A stretch of 64,000 nt of DNA from Ulva prolifera (lineage: Eukaryota; Chlorophyta; Ulvophyceae; Ulvales; Ulvaceae), in contig CM041203.1 in assembly GCA_023078555.1 (NCBI GenBank), positions 4,858,538 through 4,922,537 of the forward strand. Reading direction: 5' to 3'. The notes below the pieces were generated by a model that was not told the origin of the DNA, ran no database searches, and saw only the letters and a program-made list of their open reading frames with translations. This document shows, one piece after another, positions 43,544 through 54,596 of the stretch (its first letter is position 1; each line of letters opens with the position of its first letter). Position numbers and translations under genes: made by a program.

Positions 43544-45685
43544 CGGCGGCAGCGCACGATCTGGACCTCGGAGATGCATGGGAAGTTGGTGAGATTGCCG
43601 CCGGTGGGGAAGGTGAGGATGAGCGCCTGCAGGTGGGACATGCCGCGCAGATGCGAGAAGGTGACGCGCCGCGCGTTCTCATCCATATCGCAGTCCACGA
43701 GCTCCACGGTGCGCATCGCCGAGAAGATCGCGGCGCCGCTCTGCACCACCGACTTGTACACCTGCATCTGTTGCCCATGTGTGGAAGGGAGGAGCGCGTT
43801 GTGTGGCGTGCGTCGCCTACCCGCAGCCGTGCTTACTGATGCTTGGACCCGCAGGAACGCGTGCTGTGCATGCTGGGAAGGTGACCTCCGCCCTCCCGCT
43901 CAGGTCTCGACGACGCATGTGCTGTGCTGCGTGTGCTGTGCTGAGGAGCCGCACCTGCGCCGGCGGCGTGTGACACTTGATGCAGCAGTAGTCCCGCAGT
44001 AGCGGCAGTTGGCGCAAAAGTGGCACGAAGAGGTGGCGCGACAGGTGCTTCAGGCGGATGGACGTCAGGGTCGTCAGCTGCGTGATCGGGGTGAGGTCAG
44101 GGTTGTGCGGCGGCGCCCCCGACATCGTCAGGGACTCGAGCCGCGGCAGCTCTGAGATCGCGGCCATGAAGCGGTCGATCGAGCGCGCGTCCACCGTCGT
44201 GCACGACCAGCCGAGGAAGTGCAGCTGACGCATGGCGCGCATGCGCGGCGCCTGGTCGGCGAGCGCGGCGTGCATCGGCGCGACGACGTCCTCCGCGCTC
44301 GAGACGTCGAGCGTCGTCAGGGTTTCAAACGGCAGGTGCGGGATGAGCGTGAGCGTCGCGGAGCCGAAGCCGCTGAGCCGCAGCGACTTGAGAGCTGTCA
44401 GGCGGCGGAGGGGGTCCGCGATCGGCTGGAGCAGGGGGACGTCCCCAATGCGCGGCGGCGCTGGCCCGAACGACAGCGACGCCAGGTTTTCCAGGAAGTT
44501 GAGCACCCCCGCGAGCGCCATAGGGTCTGAGCGGCTGCACCCGCTCAGGCCGAGGCGCGTCAGCCCGGTCTTGAGGTTCTGGCAACCGCAGATGAGCGAC
44601 GCAACGGTGCCTGCAGTGAGCTCAGGGTTGTCCGAGAGGTCAAGGGAGGCGAGTTGGGGCAGCGCAAACAGCGCGGCGCGCAGCACGGCCGCGTCAACCG
44701 CCCGGAGGTGGTTGTTTGCGAGCGACAGGTGCTGGAGGTTGGGGAGGGAGGAGGGGAGGTCGAGGATGTAGGTGGAGATGATGGGGTGTGCCGAGCCCGT
44801 GCGGCTACACGGCGACGTCAGGGTTCCCGAGAGGTCGAGCGCCGTGAGGGGGGTGGCGCCGCCGTAGGCCGGTGCGCGCGTCGCGCGGCACTGCAGCGCC
44901 ACGGTGCGGAACCGCGGCGGCAGGTGGAGCGTGATGGTGAGGTGCAGGTGGCGGAGGATGGCTTCAAGGGGCCCCGGGGACAGCGCGCACAGCGCGGCCA
45001 TGACGGAGCGCGGGGGGAACGCCGGCTGCTCCGCTGGGGTGGCGCCTTCCAACGTGTCCAACCCTGCCTCACGCTGTGGCGCCACGGTGTGCGACGGCTC
45101 GTTGCTCGATGGCTCCTGGGCCCCCCCGGCGGCGGACTTGGCCGGGGCGGCGGACGACGAGGGCGTCGCGGACGTGTGTGCGAACGGCGTCATGTGCTGC
45201 GGCGGCGACGTGCTGCGCATGCTGCGCTGCGCCGCGTTCGAACGGAACCCCGCCGACAGCGCCGGCGCCGGGCTCGCGGAGAAGCCCGGGACCGCGCTGC
45301 CGCTGCTGCTGCCAGCGGCGCTCATCAGCCGCCGTGTGTCCGCGATCGGGGTGCTGTTGCTGCCGACGCGGCTGCCCGCGATGCTCGGCACGAGGCTGCT
45401 TTTGCTCAGGCGGCTGCCGCCGCGGAGCGTCTCGGCCGCCGTCGCGTTGCCGGAGGACGTCGCCGTCGTCGAGGCCGGGAAATCGGAGCCCGGGGGGAAG
45501 AGGGAGGGTGACGCAGAGTGGCCGTCGGGGAGCGGGAGGGATGGCTCGCTGTTCGGCACGGAGCGCAGGCGCTCGAGCGGCGTGCCGGGGATGTCCTTCC
45601 GGAAGCTTCCGCGCACGATCAGCGCGAGCATGCGTGCGGCGGCGTCAACAGTGTCGCTGTCCTCCAGCGCCGTGGCGGCCTGCAT
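42611..45685 (-). CDS. Leucine-rich repeat protein, copy 1 (3 exons, 876 aa)
   Basis: Exons are 45685..43955 (577 codons), 43767..43558 (70) and 43300..42611 (229 plus stop), with phase-0 introns (donors GTGCGG and GTGCGC, acceptors ...CAACAG and ...TGTGCAG). Residues 1-230 are Ser/Thr/Pro-rich and probably disordered. Near 245-275 a segment (LSPGPLEAILRHLHL) is loosely F-box-like. The rest is degenerate LRRs: LTALDLSGT, LPNLQHLSLANNHLR, LPQLASLDLSDNPEL, LTRLGLSGCS, LKSLRLSGF, LTTLDVSS, LESLTMSG, LTRLELSCC, LRSLDFSHT, LERLELSF, LQHLGLLKTGV. LRR proteins bind partners; no signal peptide, kinase or NB-ARC was seen, so a cytosolic or nuclear adaptor is most likely. The start ATG at 45685 is chosen because the two paralogs diverge upstream of it. 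Confidence 0.85.
43516..43543 (+). repeat. Poly-G run of 28 bp in LRR intron 2 (poly-C in transcript)
   Basis: Begins 15 nt after the intron 2 donor (at 43557) when read on the minus strand. Copy 2 has 33 G at the same place. Confidence 0.9.
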
Positions 45686-45699
45686 GCAGCATGGGAGGT

Positions 45700-46590
45700 C
45701 GACTGTTGGGGGTACGGAGATGTGCAGACTGTGTATGGAGAACGTTGGGGGGGATTCCGGACGTCCGGACGTCATCGTGAGTGCTGTGAACTCTCCTGAG
45801 AGCTGCCACATGAGCATGGTCCCCGTTCTGTGGCCCGCGCGAGGGGCAATGGTCTCACGCCTTTACGTTGACCGAGCGCAGCATGTAGGAACACGTAGCA
45901 TGTAGGAACACGTCACTTAGTGGACGGGCAGCGACCTCGCGAGTCCGAAACACAGCGGTGTAATCATGCGTGCGTCCAAGCACATCAGAATGATGTGAAC
46001 AAGCTGTTGCCACTGCGTGGAAGGACGCTAAACGTGGCCGCGATGCATGGGCACTGCGGCGTGGACGAGACTCAGAGCCGCATGGATGCTGGCACATGCA
46101 CAGGGGAAGTTGCTGTAAGCAGCACATCCCGCCAGAGTGGTGGGCTACAAGGACAAAGGCGTTGTCTGGTTAATCGGCTGGAGTGAGATTTGGTTGTTGC
46201 TCCTCGCGTGGACGCCACGATTGTTGTTGTATGTTGGCTGATTTGCGTAGACGCTCTGCCATACAATGGCCCGAGATGTTGTTAATTGATTGTGTAAAAC
46301 GATCAAGGCGGCAAGGCGGGCAGCCCCGCGAACCCTGGATGCAGCAAGTAGCATGCCCGCCAGACTGGTGTGCCACCGCGCTGCTCTACTGGCATTGGAT
46401 GTTGTTACTACCAAGACTGGGTTGTGGGTGCACATGGCATGCTCCAACGTCAGGATGTGTGTGGCAGATTCTGTGTGACATTTGTGGCCACACACTGGCT
46501 GCAGCTGACAGGCGTCAAGACCGGATCCACGTTCGCAGGAGGCGATTTGGTGCGGCTTTGGAGTGTTCAGTCGACGTGCGGCCAGCCCAT
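45700..46590. other. LRR upstream region and retroposon stubs; no gene
   Basis: The minus-strand sequence at about 46292-46345 reads TCGCGGGGCTGCCCGCC...TTGATCGTTTTACAC, resembling the LINE family 1 3' end in reverse. A second short stub (CTTTGTCCTTGTAG on the minus strand) lies at 46148-46165. A repeat AGCATGTAGGAACACGT occurs twice at 45883-45915. No ORF of note. Confidence 0.4.
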
Positions 46591-46909
46591 CTAGCAGAGA
46601 TGGGCAGTGCGGTGCTGATGCTCCTGCCGATAACAGGCGCGCAGGAGAAGCCGCCGAGAATCCCTCGCATCTAGGTAGGATGTTAGCTCGCCCAGCGATG
46701 AAGCGTATCTCACGCGCCTATTGTTGTGCGTGTACACGCACATGTGCTCCCACAACTCCTCGCACGCAGCGGTTGAGGCAACGCACACATCGGTGAAAGG
46801 CCGGTTGCAACGCGGCCAGCTAATTCCATACTTGCGGCAAGATATACGAAGAGCATAAGTGTGACTTGAGCCGTCGCGGAGAAGCAATGCTCCCTGTGTA
46901 ATGTGAGCT

Positions 46910-47369
46910 TTACAATGCCATTGCAGTTGCGATGCGGTCACGTGCAGTCTCGTACATAGTGAGTCCAGGAAAGCAGCTCTGTGAAAGACAAACACGCTTA
47001 TTTTTGTCACGGAATCGGTATGCACGAACAGCAGCTCTCTTTGCTTCCTAGGCACTGTGGCTATTGCCAGCGTCTTCAAAGCAGGTCTGACCGCACCTCG
47101 AGAACTGCTGCAAGCTTCTCTGCGGGAAGAATCTGCGCTTTTGTGAAATGAAACCACGCAGTAAAATGGTCTTCAGGCAGTAGTGAGGCGATGGTGCTGG
47201 CTTGGATGGGCGGCCCTTCGGCCAGTCGGCGCAGGACACGGCTCCTCTTGATGTGCTCCGTGGACAAATTTTGACCAAATGCAGTGATCTCACTTGAATT
47301 GTTGATTCTCTTCATGGTATGTTGAAGGGCAGGCGTAATCACCGCGCTCTTCTTCCACTGTCGAGTCAC
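46910..47369 (-). CDS. Small conserved protein, copy 1, two exons
   Basis: Exon 1 is 47369..47097 (91 codons: MTRQWKKSAVITPALQHTM..., FGQNLSTEHIKRSRVLRRLA, TAWFHFTKAQILPAEKLAAVLE). Exon 2 is 47047..46910 (45 codons plus stop: EAKRAAVRAYRFRDKNKRV...). The 49-nt intron has donor GTGCGG and acceptor ...CCTAG, phase 0. The exon 2 frame was chosen over the longer overlapping ORF (46591-47157) because differences from copy 2 at 57956-58099 are mostly silent in this frame and change amino acids in the other. The product is basic and helical, about 136 aa. Unknown family. An alternative reading would end in a Cys-rich GISWPRCNRPF segment instead. Confidence 0.45.
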
Positions 47370-47399
47370 ATTTTCATCCGGATTCTGACATGTGCTCTA

Positions 47400-49735
47400 C
47401 TGTGCAAGCGACGACTTCACACAGCCGTACACAAACGGAAATTTAGTAATAATGTCCTGACGTCCATGGTGGCTGGTACTACCGTACACTGTTGTCTGGT
47501 GGCAATGTCCTGAGCGTGTGGCCTGCTTCTCAGGTACGTCCCAGCAAGGACAATCGCGTCCGTCCTGCCAACGCTTCTCAAACATCAATCAGGTATGGGT
47601 GCCCAACTGTTCGTTTTGAGGTGGCCAATGCGATGGCGGTGCAAGACGTGCACGCGTGGGTGTGATGATGTGGAACCATCTGCCAGCAGTATGGGCCATG
47701 GGCAGCGGAAATTGCTTGCGGGCCAAAGCGATGGCGGTGCAAGAGCTGGCCCGTTTCTGGGGGCCGCCCACGCCAGCCAGCCCCCCTGTCCCTTACCGCA
47801 CGCCAGCCAGCCAGCCCCCCTCACCGCTAGCACTGCTATGGCACTGCTATGGCCGGTCAGTAGTGCCTATCGCCTATCCCGCCCGCATATGGCCATGGCC
47901 CATACTGCCCATCCCACTGATGTCCCACTGAACCGTTTCGTAACCTTCCCGTACCTGATTCCTAATGGCTTGTGGGCTTGCCCTGCTTGCATTGCTCGCC
48001 TGTCCTTGATGACAGTCCCGTGATCACCAGGGGGCCACCTGCTGCCGCCCGCCGGAAGTCAAACCTCATATCCGAATCTCAAAAAGGGCATGGGACACAC
48101 GGGGTAGCAGAACAGCTAGGATCTGGTGCTTTGCAAACAGGTGACTGGCACCCGCCCACATGCCGCCGCCCCCCACATGTCCACATGCCACCCCCCACAT
48201 GCCACCCCCGTGCATACGTCCAACAGGTCCAACAGGTCCAACAGGTCCAACAGTCCAACGACAAAGAGTCATGCAACAGAGGCATGTGATGCAACAGAGG
48301 CATGCGATGCAACAGAGGCATGCGATGGCTTTGCCACAAGGCCAAGTTGCTTGCTGCTCAGCTCAGCACTAGCCTGGATACGGTTGGAGATGAGGATCTT
48401 TGACTGAGGTGGCCCACAGTCTGAGCTGTGGGCTGAGATGCTGTCACATGCCAGCGGATGCTAGATGCTTTACATGCTTTCGTTCCAAGACATTGCCGTT
48501 TTTTCAATGTGTCAATATTTTGCTGCAACAGGATGCCAGCAGATGCAAGCACTGTCCTGTGGGAGCACTGTCCTTTGGGAACAAGACCATGGGCCAATGT
48601 GTCAATGCGAGATGACTGTGCTCATGCAATTGCAAGGCCTTGCAATTGCATGCTAGTGTTGACAATGCTGGCATGATCAGAAGCAAAGTCCCCTTTCACC
48701 TTGTGCTGTACATGCTCAGGCCACAGGTAGCTGTTAGACACCACGCCTATTTGTCCCACCGTACTGTCCTTTTTCGAGATGTCTTGTCCCGTCTTGTCCT
48801 GGCATCAGTGAGGGATGCGAGGTGCTCGCCTCATGGATGAAGCCAACTTCAGCTGAGCTACTAGAAGTATGGCTCCACCATGAGTAAAGTGCAGGTAAGG
48901 CATGTACACACAGTATAGAATGCATAAGCAATGCTTGCTTAAGCTTATTGATCGAGGTCCTTTTGAATAGGTAGGCCTTGCAAGGTGATGCCGGACACGG
49001 GTAATTCATGGAAAGTGATGATGTGCAATTGACATAACTGTGTTTGCCAATTGGACAGACACGACTGTGTATGCATGACAGCTAATCAGTCTGGCCAATG
49101 GGCTTCCTGGATGGCCAAAGCTATAGCCTTCGCTCGCAGGTCCGCAGATGTGTTGTGTACAGATGTGTCTCAGACAAACAATAAGCAGGGAACCAGTTCT
49201 CTGCTCTTTGTGTGGCGGCGCCAGTGTCAGAGAGGCTGGTGCGCAGCCTGCGAGTAAATAACTCCCAGGTGGCTGCTCTCGAATTTTGAGGCAATGTAGT
49301 TGTGGCTCTGCTGCGCTGTCGCCCGCTGTCGCCCAAATTGCGCTGCTGCATATGCTATCCCGCTGGTGGCACGCGCCATAGCGCCGTGCGCAGAGCTGCT
49401 GAATCACAGCCAACTCCGTGAAAAGCACAATTCCCACAGGCTCATTTCATTCCTTGGCTTCTAGCGTTCACTGAGTTTGTCGAGCTCCACTCAGCGCAAG
49501 CGAATGTAAGACTGTATTGATCTGGCGGTGGTATCACTGGAGAAGAAAGAACGCGCAAACTTAACACAACACACAGAACCAATTCTACTGAGGGAGCATG
49601 CACGACATGAGAACCCCATCGTCAAAGTGGTCTGTCCACTCGTGCGTGCGGACCTGATCACGGACCTGCTCATTCAATGCATGGTGTTTTGTGGGTGCGA
49701 TGTGCAGTCTCTGCATGTGTACCGTACACACTGTG
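47400..49735. other. Unit D spacer, no confident gene
   Basis: Contains simple repeats (48226-48330), TGCAAT/GCAAGG palindromes near 48620-48650, and open but unconvincing frames that match unit E only because the unit was copied recently. Nothing else recognised. Confidence 0.4.
48226..48330 (+). repeat. Tandem repeats: 9-bp CAACAGGTC and 18-bp GATGCAACAGAGGCATGC
   Basis: About four 9-bp units (48226-48255) then three 18-bp units (48270-48330). Unit E has fewer 9-bp units and an altered 18-bp array at 59275-59395. Confidence 0.8.
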
Positions 49736-49739
49736 CTGC

Positions 49740-49930
49740 CTCATGTGCCTGTGTGGGTGGGTGTGGGTGTGTGGCAACCTGGGATTCCATCATTTGTGGG
49801 GGGCATTGTGGGTTATGCGCGTGTTGCGTGGATGTGACGGGAGCGATGGTGCGGGCGTGTTGGACTGGGTATATCCTTGATCTGCTTGCTGCATTCGCGG
49901 TGCTACCCGCCTCGCCGCCTTGATCCTTTT
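49740..49930 (+). mobile_element. LINE family 1-type 3' end (unit D)
   Basis: GT-rich sequence ending TCGCGGTGCTACCCGCC...CTTGATCCTTTTAAC, the family 1 terminus with a changed last motif. The unit E copy at 60947-61140 keeps CCTTGTAAC. The left end and TSD were not determined. Confidence 0.5.
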
Positions 49931-50224
49931 AACTCTAGTACTGTGCGATCCCTAGGAGATCCGGCTACTAGCTATAGCTCCCGCTAGCACAGTATCTATT
50001 GGCCGCATCGGCCCGGGCGGCGCCTGGGTCCCGTACCGCCAAGCATGAATGGGGCTCACCGGCCGCAGGCATGGCAGGTTTGTTGGCATCCTGACTGAGG
50101 CCTAGATCTCATACGATGTATCGCTGTGGCACGGTGTGCATGCAGGCGGACGACCTCCAGCGGCTCCTTGGCCATCCGGCCTGATCAGGCAGCCAGCTAG
50201 GTGGGGATGTCGCCACATGTAGAG

Positions 50225-50690
50225 TAAATAGAAGCTGGGTTTTCTTAGCCGTATCCCTTGAAGGACATTGACGGCTCCGGATGAACATGCTGGAAGGGAT
50301 AAAGCCCCTCGGACAATCGCACGCAATCAGTGCTCTACAGTTGGATTTTTTCCTGGCGGGAAAACTGACGGCTCGCTTCGCTCGCCATCGGGGTTTTGCC
50401 ACAATTCCCGAAATCTGGCGGGACATCGTCCGGATAGCACAGCGAGACCGCTTCGTGTCGGCGGGAAAACCGACGACTCCCTCGCTGGCCGTCGGATTTC
50501 CGCCATACTTTTCAATTTTTGTTGGGAAACCGATCGGTTTGTAGAGCACTGCACGCAACTCACAGAGCCTCCTCATGTGCTAATGTGTGGTGGTTTACCT
50601 CTTCGGCAAGAGCGGTCCCGTTGACTGGGAGTTGTCAATGTCCAATAGGATACGGCTCAGTAAATTCAGATTCACTTTACGTTGACGGAG
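50225..50690. repeat. R1 foldback with MITE nested between arms
   Basis: The left arm (50225-50327 and 50552-50575) reads R1 in plus orientation (CTTAGCCGTATCC, GGACATTGAC). The right arm (about 50580-50690) reads it in minus orientation (TACTGAGCCGTATCC on the minus strand). The E2F-type MITE interrupts the left arm. Unit E has the same structure at 61432-61893. Confidence 0.6.
50320..50559. mobile_element. 224-bp hAT-like MITE with E2F-type motifs, copy 2
   Basis: The element is 50328-50551 with perfect 12-bp TIRs CAGTGCTCTACA. Flanks are CACGCAAT (50320-50327) and CACGCAAC (50552-50559). GGCGGGAAA (complement TTTCCCGCC, the E2F/DP consensus) occurs at 50355-50363 and 50460-50468. The second is the left side of a palindrome closed by TTTCCGCC near 50495-50502. 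R1 copies at 31520 and 51597 show the unfilled site (ACGCAACTCAC or ATGCAACTCAC). Confidence 0.85.
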
Positions 50691-50699
50691 CTGGACAAA

Positions 50700-51500
50700 G
50701 GTTTGCTTGCTTTCTGCAGTGGTACAGCGACAACCTCACATGCATGTCACAACCCGTGCATATGTCTGACTTTGCCGTGCCAGTAATGTTTCACCTCTCC
50801 GCCTGGTGACATTGCCTGGTATACTATAGCTGCTGTGTCAAGCAGGCTGCCACTCCGCTCCAGTGGTATAGCGGGCACATCAGAGCACACGCGTACGGCA
50901 GCAGACCTACTGCCACAATAGGGCAAGAACCGGGACAGCGGCCTGCGAAGACGAAGACAATATTTGCTCCACCCGAAGGTATGGTGTCCTATAGCTGACA
51001 TGCATGGATACGTCGCTGGTTTGTGCTTGTGGACACATACTCTGCTGAGTTGGTGTAACTCAGCACGTGGAATGCAGGCTGCATGAATCTGTGAGTACTC
51101 TAGAGGGAGGTACGCTCACAGCAGCTGCCCATGTGTTCTTTCACAACTCCCCTGCCTAGGGTCTTGTTCTGTCCCGCAAGATCGCAGGCTCTAGAGCTTG
51201 TCTGCCAGCTCTAGAGCTTGTCTGTCCCGCAAGATCGCAGGCTCTAGAGAGATGCCAGTGGCATCTTGTCCTGCAAGATCGCAAGCTCTTGTCCAGCTGT
51301 GAGCACGTGGACAGTACATGGAGGGAGTACAAGGCTACGCAATATTGGCTACACAATATTGTATTGAGAGATATCCCTCAAAAATTTTCGTGATGCTCGA
51401 TGCTCGATGCTCGAGCTCTGGCACTCCCATACTCCCACGCGACACTCCCACATGGACTGTCATGTTCTTATTGTATACTATAGCAATCCAGTCATGGCAT
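50700..51500. other. Unit D spacer with minisatellite
   Basis: No gene seen. A minisatellite at 51161-51300 is built of CCGCAAGATCGCAGGCTCT and CTAGAGCTTGTCTG units in about three rounds; unit E (62365-62405) keeps a single round. Confidence 0.55.
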
Positions 51501-51640
51501 TTGATTTCCAAGTGAATCTAGATCAAACCCAGCTGGGTCTTCTGAGCTGTATCCTAATTATAAGGTGTAAAGCACCTGGACCCCCCCCTCCAGACGGCCG
51601 TATGCAACTCACAGGGCCTCCTCCCGTGGTGCTGGAAGGT
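51497..51640 (+). repeat. R1 copy near D/E junction
   Basis: GTGAATCTAGATC..., GAGCTGTATCCTAATTATAA, then CGTATGCAACTCACAGGGCC. Repeated in unit E at 62607-62750. It lies 180 bp before the D/E junction, where a 30-bp minus-strand LINE family 1 stub (51784-51812) also sits. Confidence 0.6.
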
Positions 51641-51819
51641 ATTGACAAGACATCAACGCCAGCTGCGGCTGTGGCCGCAGAGGCATGTCCCGGAAAGCTA
51701 CCTTATGAATCAATTCAGACAGCTTGCAGACAGCCTCTGATCAGCTCTCATGAGAGCTGCAAGCATCTCTGTGCACCGACTGTGATGTGGTGCAAGGACA
51801 AAGGCGGCGAGGCGGTGTT

Positions 51820-53725
51820 GTGGAGCGCTTCCAGGGGTGGCATTGGTGAGCGATGTGAGTTGGCATTTGGTGTGACCGGTGGTTCAGGCTGCCTGCTCTG
51901 CGCAGGCGACCTTCTCAACACACGCATGCGTGAGGATTTGGCGCAGTGATTCCATGTACCTAGCATCACAACGCCAAGCTGACACGCGTTTCCGCATGAG
52001 CAGGGCACAGTGCTTCCGTGCAAATGGCTTCACCAAGATCCATCATGGACTTTATGTATCGGTCGCATGGCGCTGCAGCAATCTCACCACCTCAGCCGGC
52101 CGTGGCAATCAATCGGCTCGTACAGTCAACACACCTTTGCTCGGGCAATGGACTTTCATATCTGCAACGACGCAGCTGCGACAGTACTTTACAAACAGTC
52201 CTACATGGGCCCTGAATGCATGCAAATCGCTGCGGTACATGCGAGCCCAGCCAGCCTCTGAGGCTCAGCACCAGCCACCAAGCACGCACCATTCATTCAC
52301 ACACGAGCCCGTGTTCAGAGCAGCAGCGGCGCAACCCCCCCATGCGGTCACGGGGGCGGCATGTCCCGCGCACGCCACCCTGTCCAAGGGCTAGCCCTCC
52401 AGAGTCCAGTGACTCTCTCCATACACATAACCTTCCCTCCCAGCTGAGCTTGCGTGTCGCACACGCCGCCGTGCCGAATGCATGTGGGCTGATCGACGGC
52501 GGCCTGCCTGGCCACGCGCTTCGCCGCAGCATCCGGGCGATGCGGAAGCGCACAGCACGGTGGTCAAAGCCCACGCTCGCATGTTCACCGTGATAGGATT
52601 CTCAAAGACGCTGAGCGGTTGCCGCGCCAGGGTCAGGCCGCACTGCCTCCACAAGGCCGGCACACCACGCCAACACAAGCAATCACAGTCCCACAGACAC
52701 CCACATGGCCACTGCCGAAGCTGCCGGTGTGGCCCCCTCATGCATGTACGCACGCAGGAGCTCACCAGCGCATACACCCTTCGCCGTTGCAACACACCAG
52801 CACACAATCCCTCACAGGGGCACCACTCATTCGACGTAGGGTTCAAACACGGTGTGTCTACCGGCGGCCTCGCCCCGGTGCAACCCGGACCCCCTACACC
52901 ACTCTCGATGCCAGCCACACAACCTGTCACAACACATCACAACAAACGCGGTCTCATGACCTTCAGTCCAGCCTCACACAGCTTTATTGTCTCACACCGG
53001 CTCCCTGACACTGCGTGGGGCGCACACCCCTCGCAAATGTTCTTGATGTTTGTTTGTAGCCTTGTTTGTAATTTTCAGATTTCTGAGCCCCGGCAGCAAC
53101 GCCCAGCCGATCACGGCGCCGCGCCGGGGCGTACACGCATGCAAGCCACAGGCCGCCTCGCCAGCCCCGCCGCAGGGGATCCGCGGAGCTGTCAATACAG
53201 TTGTGGACGATGCCACGGCTCCATGCATACGAACACACGCATGCGCTCGTGGCCCCCGCACACGCTGTCGGCAGCGGGCCCCTGGTCACGCCTCATCTTC
53301 CCTCCCAATTCACACGCACGAGGCCCTGACAAGCAGTCTCTCCTCCATGCCTCGGCCCACCCAGCTGAGCCCCCCTCCCCGCCCGCGCCTCCATCCCACC
53401 GACCAGCGCACACATGACGGGCCAGCTGTAGGCGCACGCTCCGCAACCCTTAGCCACCCCGAGGCGCGCCAGCACACATCCCTCGGCGATACCAGCCTCG
53501 CCGAAGAACCCCCACACCCCAACCCACTTCGCGCTGAGCCCACAGTCCGCCATCCTTCCGCCCGCGCGGGCTGCGCTGCCGCCGGCGACGCGAGCGCCCA
53601 GCCCCCATCTCGTCCGCGCCCCCGCGCATGCTGTACTTGCCAGCCGCGCGCGCTTCATGCATGTGCTCCGACACATGAGCCAGCCCCACGCGCTCCAATG
53701 CATGCGCCCCGCCGCATGGGCCGCC
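51820..53725. other. Unit E, region downstream of LRR copy 2; no gene
   Basis: Counterpart of 40676-42600. Long plus-strand frames are His/Pro-rich and not preserved in unit D. Confidence 0.4.
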
Positions 53726-53733
53726 AGCATGCG

Positions 53734-54563
53734 TCAGATCATCGGGTAGGGGAACCCCGGGTGGCGCTGCGCGATCGCGACCGATCCAGACTGCATCGAG
53801 TCCGTCCCGGCATCGCCGTACGGCAGCGTCGATGCGGAGTTGATCAGCACCTTGTCGTTCAGCGGCAGCGCCCGCACATGCGACCACAGCGCCGCCGCGC
53901 CGACGTCCGTCACCCCCGTCTTGAGCAGCCCGAGGTGCTGGAGGCCGTGCAGGTGGCCGAGTGCCGGCGCGAGCATCGCCGCGCCCTCGTCCCCTAGTGG
54001 CACGAAGCTTAGCTCCAAACGCTCGAGGGCGCCGAGAGGTTCGAGCGCGGTGGCGAGCCGCGCGGCCATGTCGCCGCCGCTCCACCCGGCCGCGAGCGCA
54101 CAGCCCCGCGGCGCCGTGTCGGCGAGGCAGAGGGCCGTGAGGCGCGTGAGCAGCGCGAGCTCGCCGACAAACGACGGGATGTCGGCGAGGGCGGTGTGGG
54201 AGAAGTCGAGGGAGCGGAGGTCGGTGAGGGCGCCGAGGCCGCGGAAGCAGGAGGTCTCGAAGGAGGAGGGCATCGGGGCGGCGCTGCGGTCGGTGACGGT
54301 GACGCGCAGCCGCTGCAGGGCCGCCTGCGCGGAAAAGTCGAGGACGGCGGGGGGGTCGTCGGGGAGGAAACGATAGCAGCAGGAGAGCTCGAGCCGGGTG
54401 AGGCCGCGGATCATCGGCAGAAACTGTACAATTTGCTCTGTTCGTTCTTTCCGTGTTCACCCGGCCTGGGATTGAGAGCAGCCCGCTGGGGGTTTGACGT
54501 CCTACCGGTCCGAGTAGGCCAGCCTCGGGCCGCATGAACCACACAAGCTGCGGCAGGCAGAAT

Positions 54564-54596
<33 letters not shown>

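Noticed and set aside
44654-45905. Plus-strand ORFs of 285 and 333 codons across the LRR gene
   Set aside because: They are Arg/Gly-rich shadows opposite GC-rich coding exons. The minus frame has LRR motifs and splice sites conserved in both copies.
46591-47157. RING-like zinc-finger protein (GISCPHCNRPF in unit E)
   Set aside because: Copy 1 lacks one of the cysteines, and differences between copies fit the competing spliced frame better.
49528-49923. 131-codon Cys-rich ORF in units D and E
   Set aside because: It runs into the GT-rich retroposon 3' end; Cys and Gly richness comes from TGT/GGT repeats.
52482-53417. Plus-strand 311-codon His/Pro-rich ORF downstream of the LRR gene
   Set aside because: The frame is broken in unit D despite high similarity, as expected for non-coding spacer.
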